From the NCBI GenBank assembly GCA_023436585.1, contig JAEZIN010000013.1, positions 62,001 to 126,000 on the forward strand: a DNA stretch of 64,000 nt. Reading direction: 5' to 3'. The stretch comes from Bacillota bacterium. Lineage in GTDB: Bacteria > Bacillota > Clostridia > Christensenellales > Aristaeellaceae. This document shows, piece by piece, positions 1-7,559 of the stretch. A program made the position numbers and the translations under genes. Under the pieces are notes generated by a model. That model saw only the letters and a program-made list of their open reading frames with translations. It searched no databases and was not told the origin of the DNA. Every line of letters begins with the position of its first letter. Position 1 is the first letter of the stretch.

Positions 1-498
1 TTCCACCAGGTTCTTTTCGCTGACGCCGCCGGTGGGCACGAAGGTAACGTTGCCGTACGGCGCGCTCAATGCCTTGATCATGTTCAGGCCGCCCAAAGAC
101 TCGGAAGGGAAGAATTTAACGGTTTTGAGTCCCAGGGAGAGCGCCGTTTCAATATCGGATGGGTTGGCGCAGCCAGGCAGAACGGGCACATTTATCTTCT
201 GGCAGTGCTCCACCACCTTGGGATTCAGGCCTGGCGATACGATATACGCCGCCCCGGCCGCCACAGCCCTGTCCACCTGCTCAGTCGTTAAAACGGTACC
301 AGCGCCCAATATCACCTGGGGAAGCTGATCGTGCACCAAACGGATGGCTTCCTCCGCGGCCGCGGTGCGGAAGGTAATTTCCGCTACGGGCAGCCCGCCG
401 TTAAGCAGCGCCTTGCAAAGCGGTACGGCATCCTGCGCATCCTCCACCTTGATCACAGGCACCAACCCGGCCAGAGATAATTTTTCCAGCATGTCCAT
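1..498 (-). CDS. eda: KDPG aldolase (2-keto-3-deoxy-6-phosphogluconate / 4-hydroxy-2-oxoglutarate aldolase), partial
   Basis: Class I aldolase that splits 2-keto-3-deoxy-6-phosphogluconate into pyruvate and glyceraldehyde-3-phosphate in the cytoplasm, at the end of hexuronate breakdown. The first 166 codons are visible and the C-terminus runs off the left edge. The N-terminus reads MDMLEKLSLAGLVPVIKVED, followed by the family segments PVAEITFRTAAAEEAI, ILGAGTVLTTEQ and the lysine-bearing TVKFFPSESLGG (Schiff-base Lys), then FVPTGGV. The ATG at 498 has AAGGAAGG eight bases upstream. It lies 79 bp downstream of the IclR regulator on the same strand, so the regulator probably controls it, as KdgR-type IclR proteins do for KDG/KDPG genes. 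The family call is secure from motifs; the exact substrate is inferred. Confidence 0.93.
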   Translation of the reverse strand, partial: MDMLEKLSLAGLVPVIKVEDAQDAVPLCKALLNGGLPVAEITFRTAAAEEAIRLVHDQLPQVILGAGTVLTTEQVDRAVAAGAAYIVSPGLNPKVVEHCQKINVPVLPGCANPSDIETALSLGLKTVKFFPSESLGGLNMIKALSAPYGNVTFVPTGGVSEKNLVE

Positions 499-577
499 CA
501 ATAACGCCTTCCTTATATCATCATGAATATTGAAAGCAAGCGCCGCGAACAATCTCCGCCCAGCGGAAGACGGCCCG

Positions 578-1339
578 TCATACCGCCCGCAGCACCCTTT
601 GAATTTTGCGCTGGGCCCGAAGCAGCAGCTGCCCCCAGGAGGCGATCTCCTTTTCCCCCATGCGGAAGGATGGCGCCGATATGCTCAATGCATACGCCGG
701 TTTGTCGTCCCGGCCCAGAATGGCTACGCCAATGCAGCTTACATTCTGGTTGCTTTCCTCGGTTTCCGTGGCATACCCCGTCCTGCGGATCTCCTCCAGC
801 TGCTTTAAAAGCGCGTTCACATCGGTGATGGTATGAGGCGTCAGGGATGCCATTTCCTTGCCGTCATACAGGCCGCGTACCTCATCCTCCGTAAAGCAGG
901 AAAGAAATGCCTTGCCCATAGCCGTGGCATGCAGCGGCATGCGTACGCCCACATGGCTGGACATGCGTATGGACTGGGTGGACTCCATTTTGTCGATATA
1001 CAATACATCCAGCCCGCTCAATATCCCGCAGTGCATGGTTTCGTTGCAGGTGCGGGAGATATCCGCCATATACTGCCTGATGACGCTTGTAACATCCACA
1101 TGGTTCACCGCGGCGCTGCCCACTTCAAACAGCTTCAGCCCCAATTGGTAGCGCGGCGAATTATCCGGCTTGCGCACATATTTATATGTCAGCAGCGTGT
1201 GCAACAGGTTCAGCGCGCTGCTTTTTGGCAATTGCATGACCTTGGCAATTTGGTGCAACTCCAGCCCTTCCGGGTGCTCGCCAAGCAGCTCCAGCATTTC
1301 CAGCCCGCGCGAAAGCGTTCGGTTCAATATTTCCGGCAT
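578..1339 (-). CDS. IclR-family transcriptional regulator, KdgR-like
   Basis: A 253-residue DNA-binding regulator with the standard IclR layout. Residues about 8-70 form the winged helix (RGLEMLELLGEHPEGLELHQ, then PKSSALNLLHTL), and about 80-250 form the GAF-like effector domain, with the conserved MPLHATAMGKAFLS and the C-terminal NVSCIGVAILGRD and YALSISAPSFR motifs. The full length matches the family. It is co-directional with and just upstream of the KDPG aldolase gene, so a keto-deoxy-sugar (KDG or KDPG) is the likely effector; this is inferred from context. A perfect 14-bp palindrome lies 18 bp upstream of the ATG and is a candidate autoregulatory operator. Confidence 0.9.
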   Translation of the reverse strand: MPEILNRTLSRGLEMLELLGEHPEGLELHQIAKVMQLPKSSALNLLHTLLTYKYVRKPDNSPRYQLGLKLFEVGSAAVNHVDVTSVIRQYMADISRTCNETMHCGILSGLDVLYIDKMESTQSIRMSSHVGVRMPLHATAMGKAFLSCFTEDEVRGLYDGKEMASLTPHTITDVNALLKQLEEIRRTGYATETEESNQNVSCIGVAILGRDDKPAYALSISAPSFRMGEKEIASWGQLLLRAQRKIQRVLRAV

Positions 1340-1356
1340 GCGTGCACCGCCCAGTG

Positions 1357-1370
1357 TTCATATATATGAA
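1357..1370. promoter_or_regulatory. 14-bp palindrome, candidate IclR operator
   Basis: TTCATATATATGAA is a perfect inverted repeat located immediately upstream of the iclR start at 1339 and close to TTGAAT/TTGAAC promoter-like hexamers. IclR proteins bind short palindromes and often repress themselves. The function is inferred from position only. Confidence 0.45.
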
Positions 1371-1462
1371 TGACGTTCAAATTCAAGAATATGATATCAT
1401 ACGGTGCGCTGGCCGTCAAGCATCATCCATGAAATTTGTGCATAATGGAAAAAAACAGGCCA

Positions 1463-1500
1463 AAAAAACATGGCACGCAGGTTTTTGTCCCGGTGCCACG
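1463..1500 (-). terminator. Rho-independent terminator of the 54-residue ORF
   Basis: On the minus strand the arms TGGCAC and GTGCCA close a GC-containing hairpin followed by TGTTTTTTT. It lies 20-50 bp after the stop codon of the small gene at 1519-1683. Confidence 0.6.
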
Positions 1501-1518
1501 TTACCATATCGAGGAATT

Positions 1519-1683
1519 TCAGTCGACTGGCTTCTGTTTATGGATGGAGTACAGATCCTGATAAGAATCCGCCTCCTCCTCATCCTTCAGAGCGGAGGGG
1601 ATGAGACCTGTGCATTCGGTGATGGAGGCAACGTTTTCGATATCATAACGGGGTTCCTCCCATTTTTTGGGTTTGGGCGGCAT
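1519..1683 (-). CDS. Small acidic hypothetical protein (54 aa)
   Basis: A short ORF with a strong start: GGAGAGGAGG lies eight bases before the ATG at 1683. The protein begins MPPKPKKWEEPRYDIENVAS and continues with ITECTGLIPS, an acidic DEEEADSYQDLY stretch and a C-terminal QKPVD. A basic, proline-rich head is followed by an acidic tail; there is no membrane segment and the single Cys lies in the TECTGL motif. A terminator follows the stop. It is 45 bp downstream of the GlsB/YeaQ gene on the same strand and may share its transcript. I do not recognise a named family, although the ECTGL core has the look of a short conserved clostridial protein. No function can be assigned. Confidence 0.7.
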   Translation of the reverse strand: MPPKPKKWEEPRYDIENVASITECTGLIPSALKDEEEADSYQDLYSIHKQKPVD

Positions 1684-1728
1684 ATGCCTGTCCTCCTCTC
1701 CATGATACGTCCGCTTCTATACGCCGCA

Positions 1729-1986
1729 TCATTTGGCCTTTTTCTGAACCATATTCACGATAAACAAAACCAGACAGGCGCCGGCCACGGCAATCAGCAG
1801 ACTGCCCAGATTGAAGCCCGAGATGCCGCCGATGCCGATGAGCGAAGCCAGGAATCCGCCCACAATGGAACCCAGCACGCCAAAAAGGATGTTGGCGCCG
1901 ATCCCCATTTGTGAGTTTCTCCCCATGATGATGCTGGCCAGCCACCCGGCCAACGCGCCAAAGACAAGCCAAAGGATGATATTCAT
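1729..1986 (-). CDS. GlsB/YeaQ/YmgE family membrane protein (transglycosylase-associated)
   Basis: An 85-residue integral membrane protein with three predicted hydrophobic segments: IILWLVFGALAGWLASIIMG, then NILFGVLGSIVGGFLASLIG and SLLIAVAGACLVLFIVNMVQ. The glycine-rich pattern LVFGALAGWLAS...MGIGANILFGVLGSIVGG is diagnostic of the family (often annotated transglycosylase-associated protein). In firmicutes its members are small general or cell-wall stress proteins whose biochemical role is unknown. The ATG at 1986 is chosen because the protein then begins MNIILWLV as is typical; an in-frame TTG at 2007 overlaps the AAGGAG ribosome binding site. Confidence 0.88.
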   Translation of the reverse strand: MNIILWLVFGALAGWLASIIMGRNSQMGIGANILFGVLGSIVGGFLASLIGIGGISGFNLGSLLIAVAGACLVLFIVNMVQKKAK

Positions 1987-2102
1987 GCTTCCAATTGCTC
2001 CTTCCAAACCGCAACTTTCGGAACGTTAGTTGTCCCCCTGTATTCTATGCCATGCTGGCAAAAAGTATGCCGTGGGACAAGATAATACCAAAAGGCCTTC
2101 GC

Positions 2103-2131
2103 TGTACAAAAATTCAGAAAACGTGTATACT
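2103..2131 (+). promoter_or_regulatory. Sigma-A type promoter of the D,D-carboxypeptidase gene
   Basis: TGTACA, 17-bp spacer, TATACT. Transcription should start near 2138, which makes the ATG at 2140 effectively leaderless and supports translation starting at 2176 after TTGGGGAGGG. Confidence 0.65.
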
Positions 2132-2175
2132 ACATTATTATGGCTTTGAAAAGCACAGCTTTGGGGAGGGATGTC

Positions 2176-3663
2176 ATGCGTCGCCATACCAACGTAGCGT
2201 TCCAAATTGGAATATGGCTATGCATATTTCTGCTCCTGCCGGTTTTTCTGTTTGGTGCCAGAGCGGAGGATGCGAAAGAGGATGTTTTCGTACCGCCCAA
2301 GCTCTCCCCCGATGCCAACCCTTATGATCCGGTACATCCCGAAAACCTCCAGGAAGACCAACTTCTTGCCACCGCCGCCATATTGATCGAAGCAAATACG
2401 GGCGAAGTGGTATTTGAAAAAAATGCCGATCAAAGAATGTTTCCCGCTTCCACCACCAAAATCATGACGGTGTTCCTGGGGCTGACCATCGGGAAAACCA
2501 ACGGCATGATGGATGAAACCGTCACCATCAGCAACGACGCGGTGAACCTGCCGGTGGACGCGTCCGTCATCCCTCTGTCCGCCGGCGAGGAGATCCGTTT
2601 TGAGGATCTGCTCTACGCCACCATGGTCCGCTCCGGCAACGAGGGAGCCAACGCCATCGCGGAGACGATATCCGGCTCCGTATCAGACTTTGCAGACTTG
2701 ATGAATGAGACCGCTCAGTTTATGGGCTGCAGGGACACGCATTTTGTGAACCCCCATGGATTGCATGATGAAAACCAATATACTACCGCCAGGGACCTGG
2801 CCACCATTGCCAAGGTCGCCATGAACGACAGCGATTTTCGGCATATCGCCTCCACCACCTCCTACAGCCTTCCCAAGAGCAACATGCAAAAGGCCAGAAC
2901 GGTGCGCAACAGCAATAACGCCCTGATGGTGCAGGGGGAAAACAACGAGTATTACTACGGCTACGCCAACGGCATCAAGACAGGTTTCCACAACGAGGCC
3001 GGCTACTGTTATGTTGGTTCCGCCTCCAAAGACGGCGTCACGCTGATTTCCGTCGTGCTGTTCACCAGCCCCACCGGCCGGTGGACCGACACGAAAAAGC
3101 TGATGGAATACGGCTTTTCCCAATATGTCAGCGTTTCCCCCGTGGATCTGTACAATATGAACCCCATTGAGCTGGAGACCACGGGCTTTTCCAAGGATGA
3201 CCCGAACATGGGCCGCCTTCCCCTGAACCTGGTCCCCATGGATTCAGCGGCTACCGCTGCCATTGTTGCCACGCAGACCCAGGTGAAATCCATGGCCAGA
3301 AACCTGCAGCAATTTGTAATCGTGCAGTATATTCGTGATTTCTCCGCCCCCATCCAGGAGGGGGATCAAATGGGTACCATGACCTACTTCCCCCCTGACG
3401 GCAGCGAGCCCGTGGAATATGGGCTGGTTGCCTCCCGCAGCATCAAGCAGCGCGAGAACGCGCCTAAATCCATACAGGAGATCATTACGGAATCGGATGC
3501 GGACCCCAACCCCTTCCCGCGCTTCACCTTTGAGCTTGTTTTCATGTTGCTGCTGCCCATCGGCGGGCTTTATCTTATAATACGTGTCACACGCCGCATC
3601 ACCAGGAAGCTTACAGGCCGGGGTGGAGATCTGCCCAAACCCACCAGCAGGAGATACCGCTAG
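2176..3663 (+). CDS. D-alanyl-D-alanine carboxypeptidase (serine type, S11, DacA/DacF-like)
   Basis: Low-molecular-weight penicillin-binding protein that removes the terminal D-Ala from peptidoglycan pentapeptides outside the membrane. From the ATG at 2176 (GGGGAGGG just upstream) the product is 495 residues. A signal peptide covers about residues 8-30. The three active-site motifs are S92-TT-K95 in MFPASTTKIM, S152-G-N154 in RSGNEGAN, and K267-T-G269 in NGIKTGFHNEAG. A C-terminal beta-rich domain follows (about 320-440). It ends with a single hydrophobic helix (LVFMLLLPIGGLYLIIRV) and a basic tail, so the enzyme is probably anchored at its C-terminus by a membrane helix rather than the usual amphipathic helix. 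It is a monocistronic unit with its own promoter and terminator. Confidence 0.93.
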   Translation: MRRHTNVAFQIGIWLCIFLLLPVFLFGARAEDAKEDVFVPPKLSPDANPYDPVHPENLQEDQLLATAAILIEANTGEVVFEKNADQRMFPASTTKIMTVFLGLTIGKTNGMMDETVTISNDAVNLPVDASVIPLSAGEEIRFEDLLYATMVRSGNEGANAIAETISGSVSDFADLMNETAQFMGCRDTHFVNPHGLHDENQYTTARDLATIAKVAMNDSDFRHIASTTSYSLPKSNMQKARTVRNSNNALMVQGENNEYYYGYANGIKTGFHNEAGYCYVGSASKDGVTLISVVLFTSPTGRWTDTKKLMEYGFSQYVSVSPVDLYNMNPIELETTGFSKDDPNMGRLPLNLVPMDSAATAAIVATQTQVKSMARNLQQFVIVQYIRDFSAPIQEGDQMGTMTYFPPDGSEPVEYGLVASRSIKQRENAPKSIQEIITESDADPNPFPRFTFELVFMLLLPIGGLYLIIRVTRRITRKLTGRGGDLPKPTSRRYR

Positions 3664-3668
3664 CGGTT

Positions 3669-3702
3669 CGCTGAAATGACAATGTCATTTCAGCGATTTT
3701 TC
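3669..3702 (+). terminator. Rho-independent terminator of the D,D-carboxypeptidase gene
   Basis: CGCTGAAATGAC and its exact complement GTCATTTCAGCG are separated by AAT and followed by ATTTTT. This is a 12-bp perfect stem, six bases past the stop codon. Confidence 0.9.
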
Positions 3703-3873
3703 ACTTTTTGCCTGTTTCCCAGTATTGCGGTCATCATTTCGCTTGACCGCCGAACCGGGACACGGTTGGCCAAAAGTGCAAGAAAACCTGCTCCGAAGGT
3801 CCAGGGCTCCGTAACCCCGACCCCGCCTGTGGCTCCGTAGCCGAAGCGCCGCCTGTGGCGGGTGAAGCGAGGC

Positions 3874-3938
3874 GAAGGAGGCTGGCGAAACGAGCAGTGC
3901 GAGCGGCAGCGAAGCAATGCGACGATTGAGCCAGATGG
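3874..3938 (+). repeat. 65-bp dispersed repeat, copy 1
   Basis: The unit runs from GAAGGAGGCTGGCGAAACGA to GATTGAGCCAGATGG. It is nearly identical to units at 3956-4020 and 55181-55245, and all three are exactly 65 bp. The gap 3703-4157 otherwise holds GC-rich repeat-associated sequence with no supportable gene; open frames on the minus strand here are by-products of the repeat. Confidence 0.85.
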
Positions 3939-3955
3939 AGGGATTTGGGCGAGGT

Positions 3956-4020
3956 GAAGGAGGCTGGCGAAACGAGCAACGCAAGCGGCAGCGAAGCGGT
4001 GCGGCGATTGAGCCAGATGG
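3956..4020 (+). repeat. 65-bp dispersed repeat, copy 2
   Basis: Second unit in direct orientation, 82 bp from the first. It has the same length and the same GAAGGAGGCTGGCGAAACGA head and GATTGAGCCAGATGG tail. Differences are point substitutions at the variable purine/pyrimidine positions in the middle. Confidence 0.85.
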
Positions 4021-4108
4021 GCAGGAAAGCCCTGGTCGCGCCTGCAGGCGCGAAATATTTATTTTCAGCATAATGGTTTATATAAATAGATGCAAATATA
4101 ATGTAAGA

Positions 4109-4138
4109 GCCCCGCCTTCCATACTGGAGAGCGGGGCA
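4109..4138 (-). terminator. Hairpin downstream of the CapA-like gene
   Basis: GCCCCGC and GCGGGGC pair around a 15-base loop, followed on the minus strand by TCTTAC. It lies 20 bp after the CapA-like stop codon. The U-tract is poor, so this is a weak terminator or an RNA 3'-end stabiliser. Confidence 0.5.
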
Positions 4139-4157
4139 TGTATTACATAGGCTTCCA

Positions 4158-5519
4158 TTACTCCGCCATAGCGCGCGGCTTGGCCGGGGAATCCTGCATC
4201 AGCTTGGTGATACGGTCCAGGGCGCGCTGCATGGCATCCCGCTGGCTGGTGTCCATATCTTCCGGCGGTTTTTGATCACTGGCAATCACCTGATACATAT
4301 AACGGCCGCTATCGCGGTAACGCCAGATGTAAGTAGGGGTGTACTGCACCTTATCAAACGCCACCATGCCGGACGCGGGATCGATGGAGATTTGAAGATG
4401 CAGCAGCATGCCGGCCAATTCCGCCGCGGAATCCCTGGACCCTGATAGCAATGTACCCAAGGAATAGCATACCAGTGTTGGCCGCTTGGTGCCGTCCGGC
4501 CTGCTGCCGGTAAGGTATGCGATGGGCAGCACCGGCCCGCTGTGGGCACCCAGCAATATATCCGCCCCCGCATCCGCAATCGCCTGCGCCTTTTCTTGCT
4601 GATCGCGGGAAACCTTGCTCTGGCTGTCGGAGCCCCAATGGATCATAACGATCACCACCTGGGCACCCTGGCTGCGGGCCGCCTGTATATCCGCCGTCAC
4701 TGCCTCCTGCTGATAGGCTGGCACCGCATAGGCGCTATCCTCCGACTTGATGTTGCGCTTGCCCGTATTGCTCATAAGATCGGCATAGTGCAAAAAGGCT
4801 ACCTGCACCCCGTTAAGCGTCACAATCATGGCGTTTTGGGCATCCTGCTTGTCCGTCTTGACGCCAAGAGGCGTAAAGCCCGCGTTGCGCACCGCCAAAG
4901 CCGTTTGGACAAGCCCGTTAAGGCCCAAATCCTGGATATGCTCATGCCCAAGGGCAAGCATATCCAGCCCGGCAGAGGAAAGCCCCGCCAGCACGTCCGC
5001 CGTTACATTGATATCGTTTAGCTTTCCGCCATCCACCAGCGTGTTCTCCATGGTGGCCAGGTTCATATCCGAAACAATGCTGCTGCCGATGCGCGCAAAG
5101 GGCGGACGGTAATCGTATGTCTTGCTTTCGGTATGGTATACCGATTTTCTGATTACAGTGTCAAAAGCCACGGCGCCGGCCGCGGTAAGCGTAAATTTCC
5201 GCTGGGCAGGCGCAGGCGTCATTGCCGGCAAAGGCTGAACCGTGTTGACCGCACCCTCGATGGCAAATGTGCCCTGGGGCGCTTCGGTGGCGCTGTTCTT
5301 GTTCCCGGCCTGGGGAAAAATAGGGATTTCGGACAGGGACAGCTCCGGCAAATCAAGCGAACTTGTGATGGCGTTTGCCACCTCCTGAGCATCAACCCTT
5401 TGATCCATGTTCCCTGCCAGCCGGGGCAGCACAATAGCACAGGCACCGGCTACCGCTATGGTGAATAGCAGCATAAACACCGTGCCAAAGGATATGCCTC
5501 TTCTGCGTATGCCGCTCAC
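4158..5519 (-). CDS. CapA-family (PGA_cap) metallophosphatase-like protein, divergent active site
   Basis: A 453-residue protein with one N-terminal membrane or signal segment (VFMLLLFTIAVAGACAIVLP), a low-complexity linker to about residue 105, and a calcineurin-like CapA domain (about 107-440). CapA proteins act outside the cell in poly-gamma-glutamate or exopolysaccharide attachment. The fold landmarks are present but altered. The usual GD-hydrophobic motif reads GAVAFDT, the NNHxxDxG motif reads GHEHIQDLG, and IHWGSDS and GAHSGPV stand for HWGxE and GxHPHV. Some metal ligands therefore look changed, and catalytic activity is uncertain. The start is a GTG with GGAGGGACGG upstream. It is monocistronic. 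The family is clear; the substrate is unknown. Confidence 0.8.
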   Translation of the reverse strand: MSGIRRRGISFGTVFMLLFTIAVAGACAIVLPRLAGNMDQRVDAQEVANAITSSLDLPELSLSEIPIFPQAGNKNSATEAPQGTFAIEGAVNTVQPLPAMTPAPAQRKFTLTAAGAVAFDTVIRKSVYHTESKTYDYRPPFARIGSSIVSDMNLATMENTLVDGGKLNDINVTADVLAGLSSAGLDMLALGHEHIQDLGLNGLVQTALAVRNAGFTPLGVKTDKQDAQNAMIVTLNGVQVAFLHYADLMSNTGKRNIKSEDSAYAVPAYQQEAVTADIQAARSQGAQVVIVMIHWGSDSQSKVSRDQQEKAQAIADAGADILLGAHSGPVLPIAYLTGSRPDGTKRPTLVCYSLGTLLSGSRDSAAELAGMLLHLQISIDPASGMVAFDKVQYTPTYIWRYRDSGRYMYQVIASDQKPPEDMDTSQRDAMQRALDRITKLMQDSPAKPRAMAE

Positions 5520-5632
5520 TTCCCGCCGTCCCTCCTGTCTTTTGTCGCACCTGATTATACCATAGACCCCCTGCCTTAAGAAAGAGGTGCTCCCTTGACA
5601 AATGAACGATTGAGCAATCCGGTTTCATCAAT

Positions 5633-5659
5633 CAAAAAACCGCCGATATAATCGGCGGC
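5633..5659 (-). terminator. Rho-independent terminator of the Cas6-like gene
   Basis: CCGCCGAT and ATCGGCGG form a perfect 8-bp stem with loop TAT, followed on the minus strand by TTTTTTG. It lies 20 bp after the Cas6-like stop codon. Confidence 0.9.
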
Positions 5660-5678
5660 AGAATGAAATCATTCATAA

Positions 5679-6404
5679 TTACGCATTAATTTCAAAAAGA
5701 CCAAAGCCTTCCTCCCGCATCTCCCCCATGCCGCCATGGTACAAAAGATTCAAAAGTGCAGGCTCCCCGCTAAGCTGCAGATTCCCAAGCGTGCTCCTGA
5801 AAAAACGCCCTTTGTGAAGCACATGTGCTTCCTTGCAGCCGGTATCGTCATTGGCGGCCACATGAAGCGTTTCCAGCATCTCAGCACTCAAATTGGCCAT
5901 GGGCATCATGCCCGCCACAGCGGCGCGCAAATGCGCCTCGAACTCCGGATCGCGAACGCCAAGGCAGCCGCGGTTCTCCTGCCTGCCCGCAGCGCCGTGC
6001 ACCACCAGGGGGCTGAGCATGTGGATATTTATCTTGGAATCCTGCACCGTTTTTTCCAGGATACGAATCACGGAGGAAACCTGGAACGCGTTCTCCCCCA
6101 TATCGGCGCGCTGGCTCTGCATACCCATCATGGCAAGAAAAAAATCATCGAACGTATTCTCATCGTAGGCCGAAAAAATTACCTTGATGCAGTTGCTTTC
6201 CAGCACAACTTCCTGCCCGAAACGGCTTTTGGGCAAATAAACGGAAAAGCTGAAAAGCTTTCCGCCTGTGCAGCCAAAATGCTGCTGCAACATCTGCTCC
6301 CCGCCCTGTTTTACAAGCGCCATATGAAACAGCTTACTGACCCAAGGCCTGTAATCCCTGGGCAGCGTGTTTTTTTCCAACAGTATCGTTACCATCATTC
6401 GCAT
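5679..6404 (-). CDS. cas6: Cas6-family CRISPR RNA endoribonuclease, stand-alone
   Basis: A 241-residue RAMP-superfamily protein. Cas6 enzymes cut CRISPR precursor RNA within repeats. Recognisable Cas6 features are LPRDYRPWVSKLF near the N-terminus (13-25, with His27), GKLFSFSVYLPKS (48-60), the ferredoxin-like strand CIKVIFSAY (72-80), HMLSPLVVHG (128-137), and the C-terminal glycine-rich RNA-binding loop from GEPALLNLLYHGGMGEMREE through GFGLFEI (213-239). The ATG at 6404 has GAGGAA six bases upstream; a longer reading frame up to 6572 lacks support. No cas1, cas2, effector gene or CRISPR array was found within the window, and the neighbours are unrelated. It may process arrays elsewhere in trans, be a relic, or have another RNA target. 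The family call is confident; the function here is open. Confidence 0.82.
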   Translation of the reverse strand: MRMMVTILLEKNTLPRDYRPWVSKLFHMALVKQGGEQMLQQHFGCTGGKLFSFSVYLPKSRFGQEVVLESNCIKVIFSAYDENTFDDFFLAMMGMQSQRADMGENAFQVSSVIRILEKTVQDSKINIHMLSPLVVHGAAGRQENRGCLGVRDPEFEAHLRAAVAGMMPMANLSAEMLETLHVAANDDTGCKEAHVLHKGRFFRSTLGNLQLSGEPALLNLLYHGGMGEMREEGFGLFEINA

Positions 6405-6645
6405 GTATCGTTCCTCTTTTTCTGACCACAGTACAGATGCGGATAACCCGTGCCCCGGCGGAATTCCAAACCGCCTGCCCGCCTCCTTTCGTTTACCCAC
6501 TGTCCCGGATGGAACGTATAATGCCGGGTAATATCTTGCTGCGGCTAATGACAAGGGGAAGGAAATTTGCACTTATGGTACATTATAACACGAAATACAG
6601 CTTATGTCTGCTGGAAAAGGATTTTTTTCTGTATATATGGTGCAC

Positions 6646-6674
6646 TTGACCTTATTTCCATGGAATGGTATCAT
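6646..6674 (+). promoter_or_regulatory. Promoter of the sugar isomerase gene
   Basis: TTGACC, 17-bp spacer, TATCAT. Transcription would begin near 6681, about 30 bases before the chosen ATG at 6714, which excludes the longer upstream frame. Confidence 0.7.
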
Positions 6675-6713
6675 GAAAAAGCAAAAAAGACGATTCGGGG
6701 GATGATGCGCCTT

Positions 6714-7517
6714 ATGAAAATCAGTTTTTCCACCCTTGGCTGCCCCCGTTGGAGCTGGGGCGATATTGCCGCCGCCGCCCATGACCTTCAATATGACGGC
6801 ATCGAGATCCGCGGCGTAGGCAAAGACATATCGGCTCCCTCCGTACCCGAGTTCGGGCCGGACCAGTTGGAAAACACGCTGGAAAAGCTGAAGTCGCTGT
6901 CCCTGTCCATCCCCTGTCTGGACAGCGATTGTCTTTTATACCAGCGGGACAGCCAGCCCCGTACCGTCGCGGAAGTCAAAACATACGTAGACCTGGCGGT
7001 AAGGCTCCATGTTCCGTATGTGCGCGTGTTCGCCGCGCCGCCCGTTCCGCAGCCCATGGGCAGCGTGGATGAGGGGCTGATTCGGGAGCAGGCCAGGGAG
7101 CTTTCCACGTATGCCGCCTCCAACGGCATCATGCTGCTTTTTGAAACGCACGGCGTATGGGCCGACAGCAAAAAGCTGGCCCGGCTGATTACGTCCATCG
7201 GTTCCCGCAGCATCGGCGTTTTATGGGATGTGCACCACCCCTACCGCTTCATGGGCGAATCGCCGGAGGAAACGTACGGCAACCTTCGTCCTTTCCTGAA
7301 GCATGTGCACCTGAAGGACAGCGTGTGGGAAGGGGAGCGCATCCGCTACAAAATGGCGGGCCAGGGCGACCTGCCGCTGAAGGAATGTATACGGCTTATG
7401 GAAAACGGCGGTTACGACGGCTTCTACTCGCTGGAATGGGTCAAGCGCTGGGACATCACCCTGGAGGAGCCGGGCATCGTGCTGGCCCAGTTCCCAAGCT
7501 TCATCAGAAACCTATAA
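6714..7517 (+). CDS. Sugar phosphate isomerase/epimerase (xylose isomerase-like TIM barrel)
   Basis: A 267-residue AP-endonuclease-2-type TIM barrel. The metal-binding residues expected for the family are visible: Glu in LLFETHG, Asp and His in LWDVHHP, His in KHVHLKD, and Glu in YSLEWVKRW near the C-terminus. The family includes inosose dehydratase, hydroxypyruvate isomerase and ketose 3-epimerases, and the sequence alone does not say which reaction occurs. The start MKISFSTLGCP at 6714 fits both the promoter and the family's usual first strand; an ATGATG at 6702 is an alternative. The gene stands alone, transcribed divergently from the Cas6-like gene, and ends in a terminator shared with rplS. 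Confidence 0.85.
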   Translation: MKISFSTLGCPRWSWGDIAAAAHDLQYDGIEIRGVGKDISAPSVPEFGPDQLENTLEKLKSLSLSIPCLDSDCLLYQRDSQPRTVAEVKTYVDLAVRLHVPYVRVFAAPPVPQPMGSVDEGLIREQARELSTYAASNGIMLLFETHGVWADSKKLARLITSIGSRSIGVLWDVHHPYRFMGESPEETYGNLRPFLKHVHLKDSVWEGERIRYKMAGQGDLPLKECIRLMENGGYDGFYSLEWVKRWDITLEEPGIVLAQFPSFIRNL

Positions 7518-7556
7518 AAAAACTGCCGCGTGCAATACGCGGCAGTTTGCTTTTTC
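7514..7556. terminator. Bidirectional terminator between the isomerase gene and rplS
   Basis: AACTGCCGCG and CGCGGCAGTT form a 10-bp stem, flanked by an A-run on the left and TTTGCTTTTT on the right. It can end both converging transcripts. Confidence 0.9.
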
Positions 7557-7559
7557 CTA

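Noticed and set aside
3685..4071. Open frames on the minus strand across the 65-bp repeats
   Set aside because: The frames arise from repeated GC-rich sequence, lack ribosome binding sites, and resemble each other only because the DNA repeats.
5520..6713. CRISPR array near the Cas6-like gene
   Set aside because: No direct repeats with regular spacing are present on either side; the flanks are a terminator, promoters and ordinary genes.
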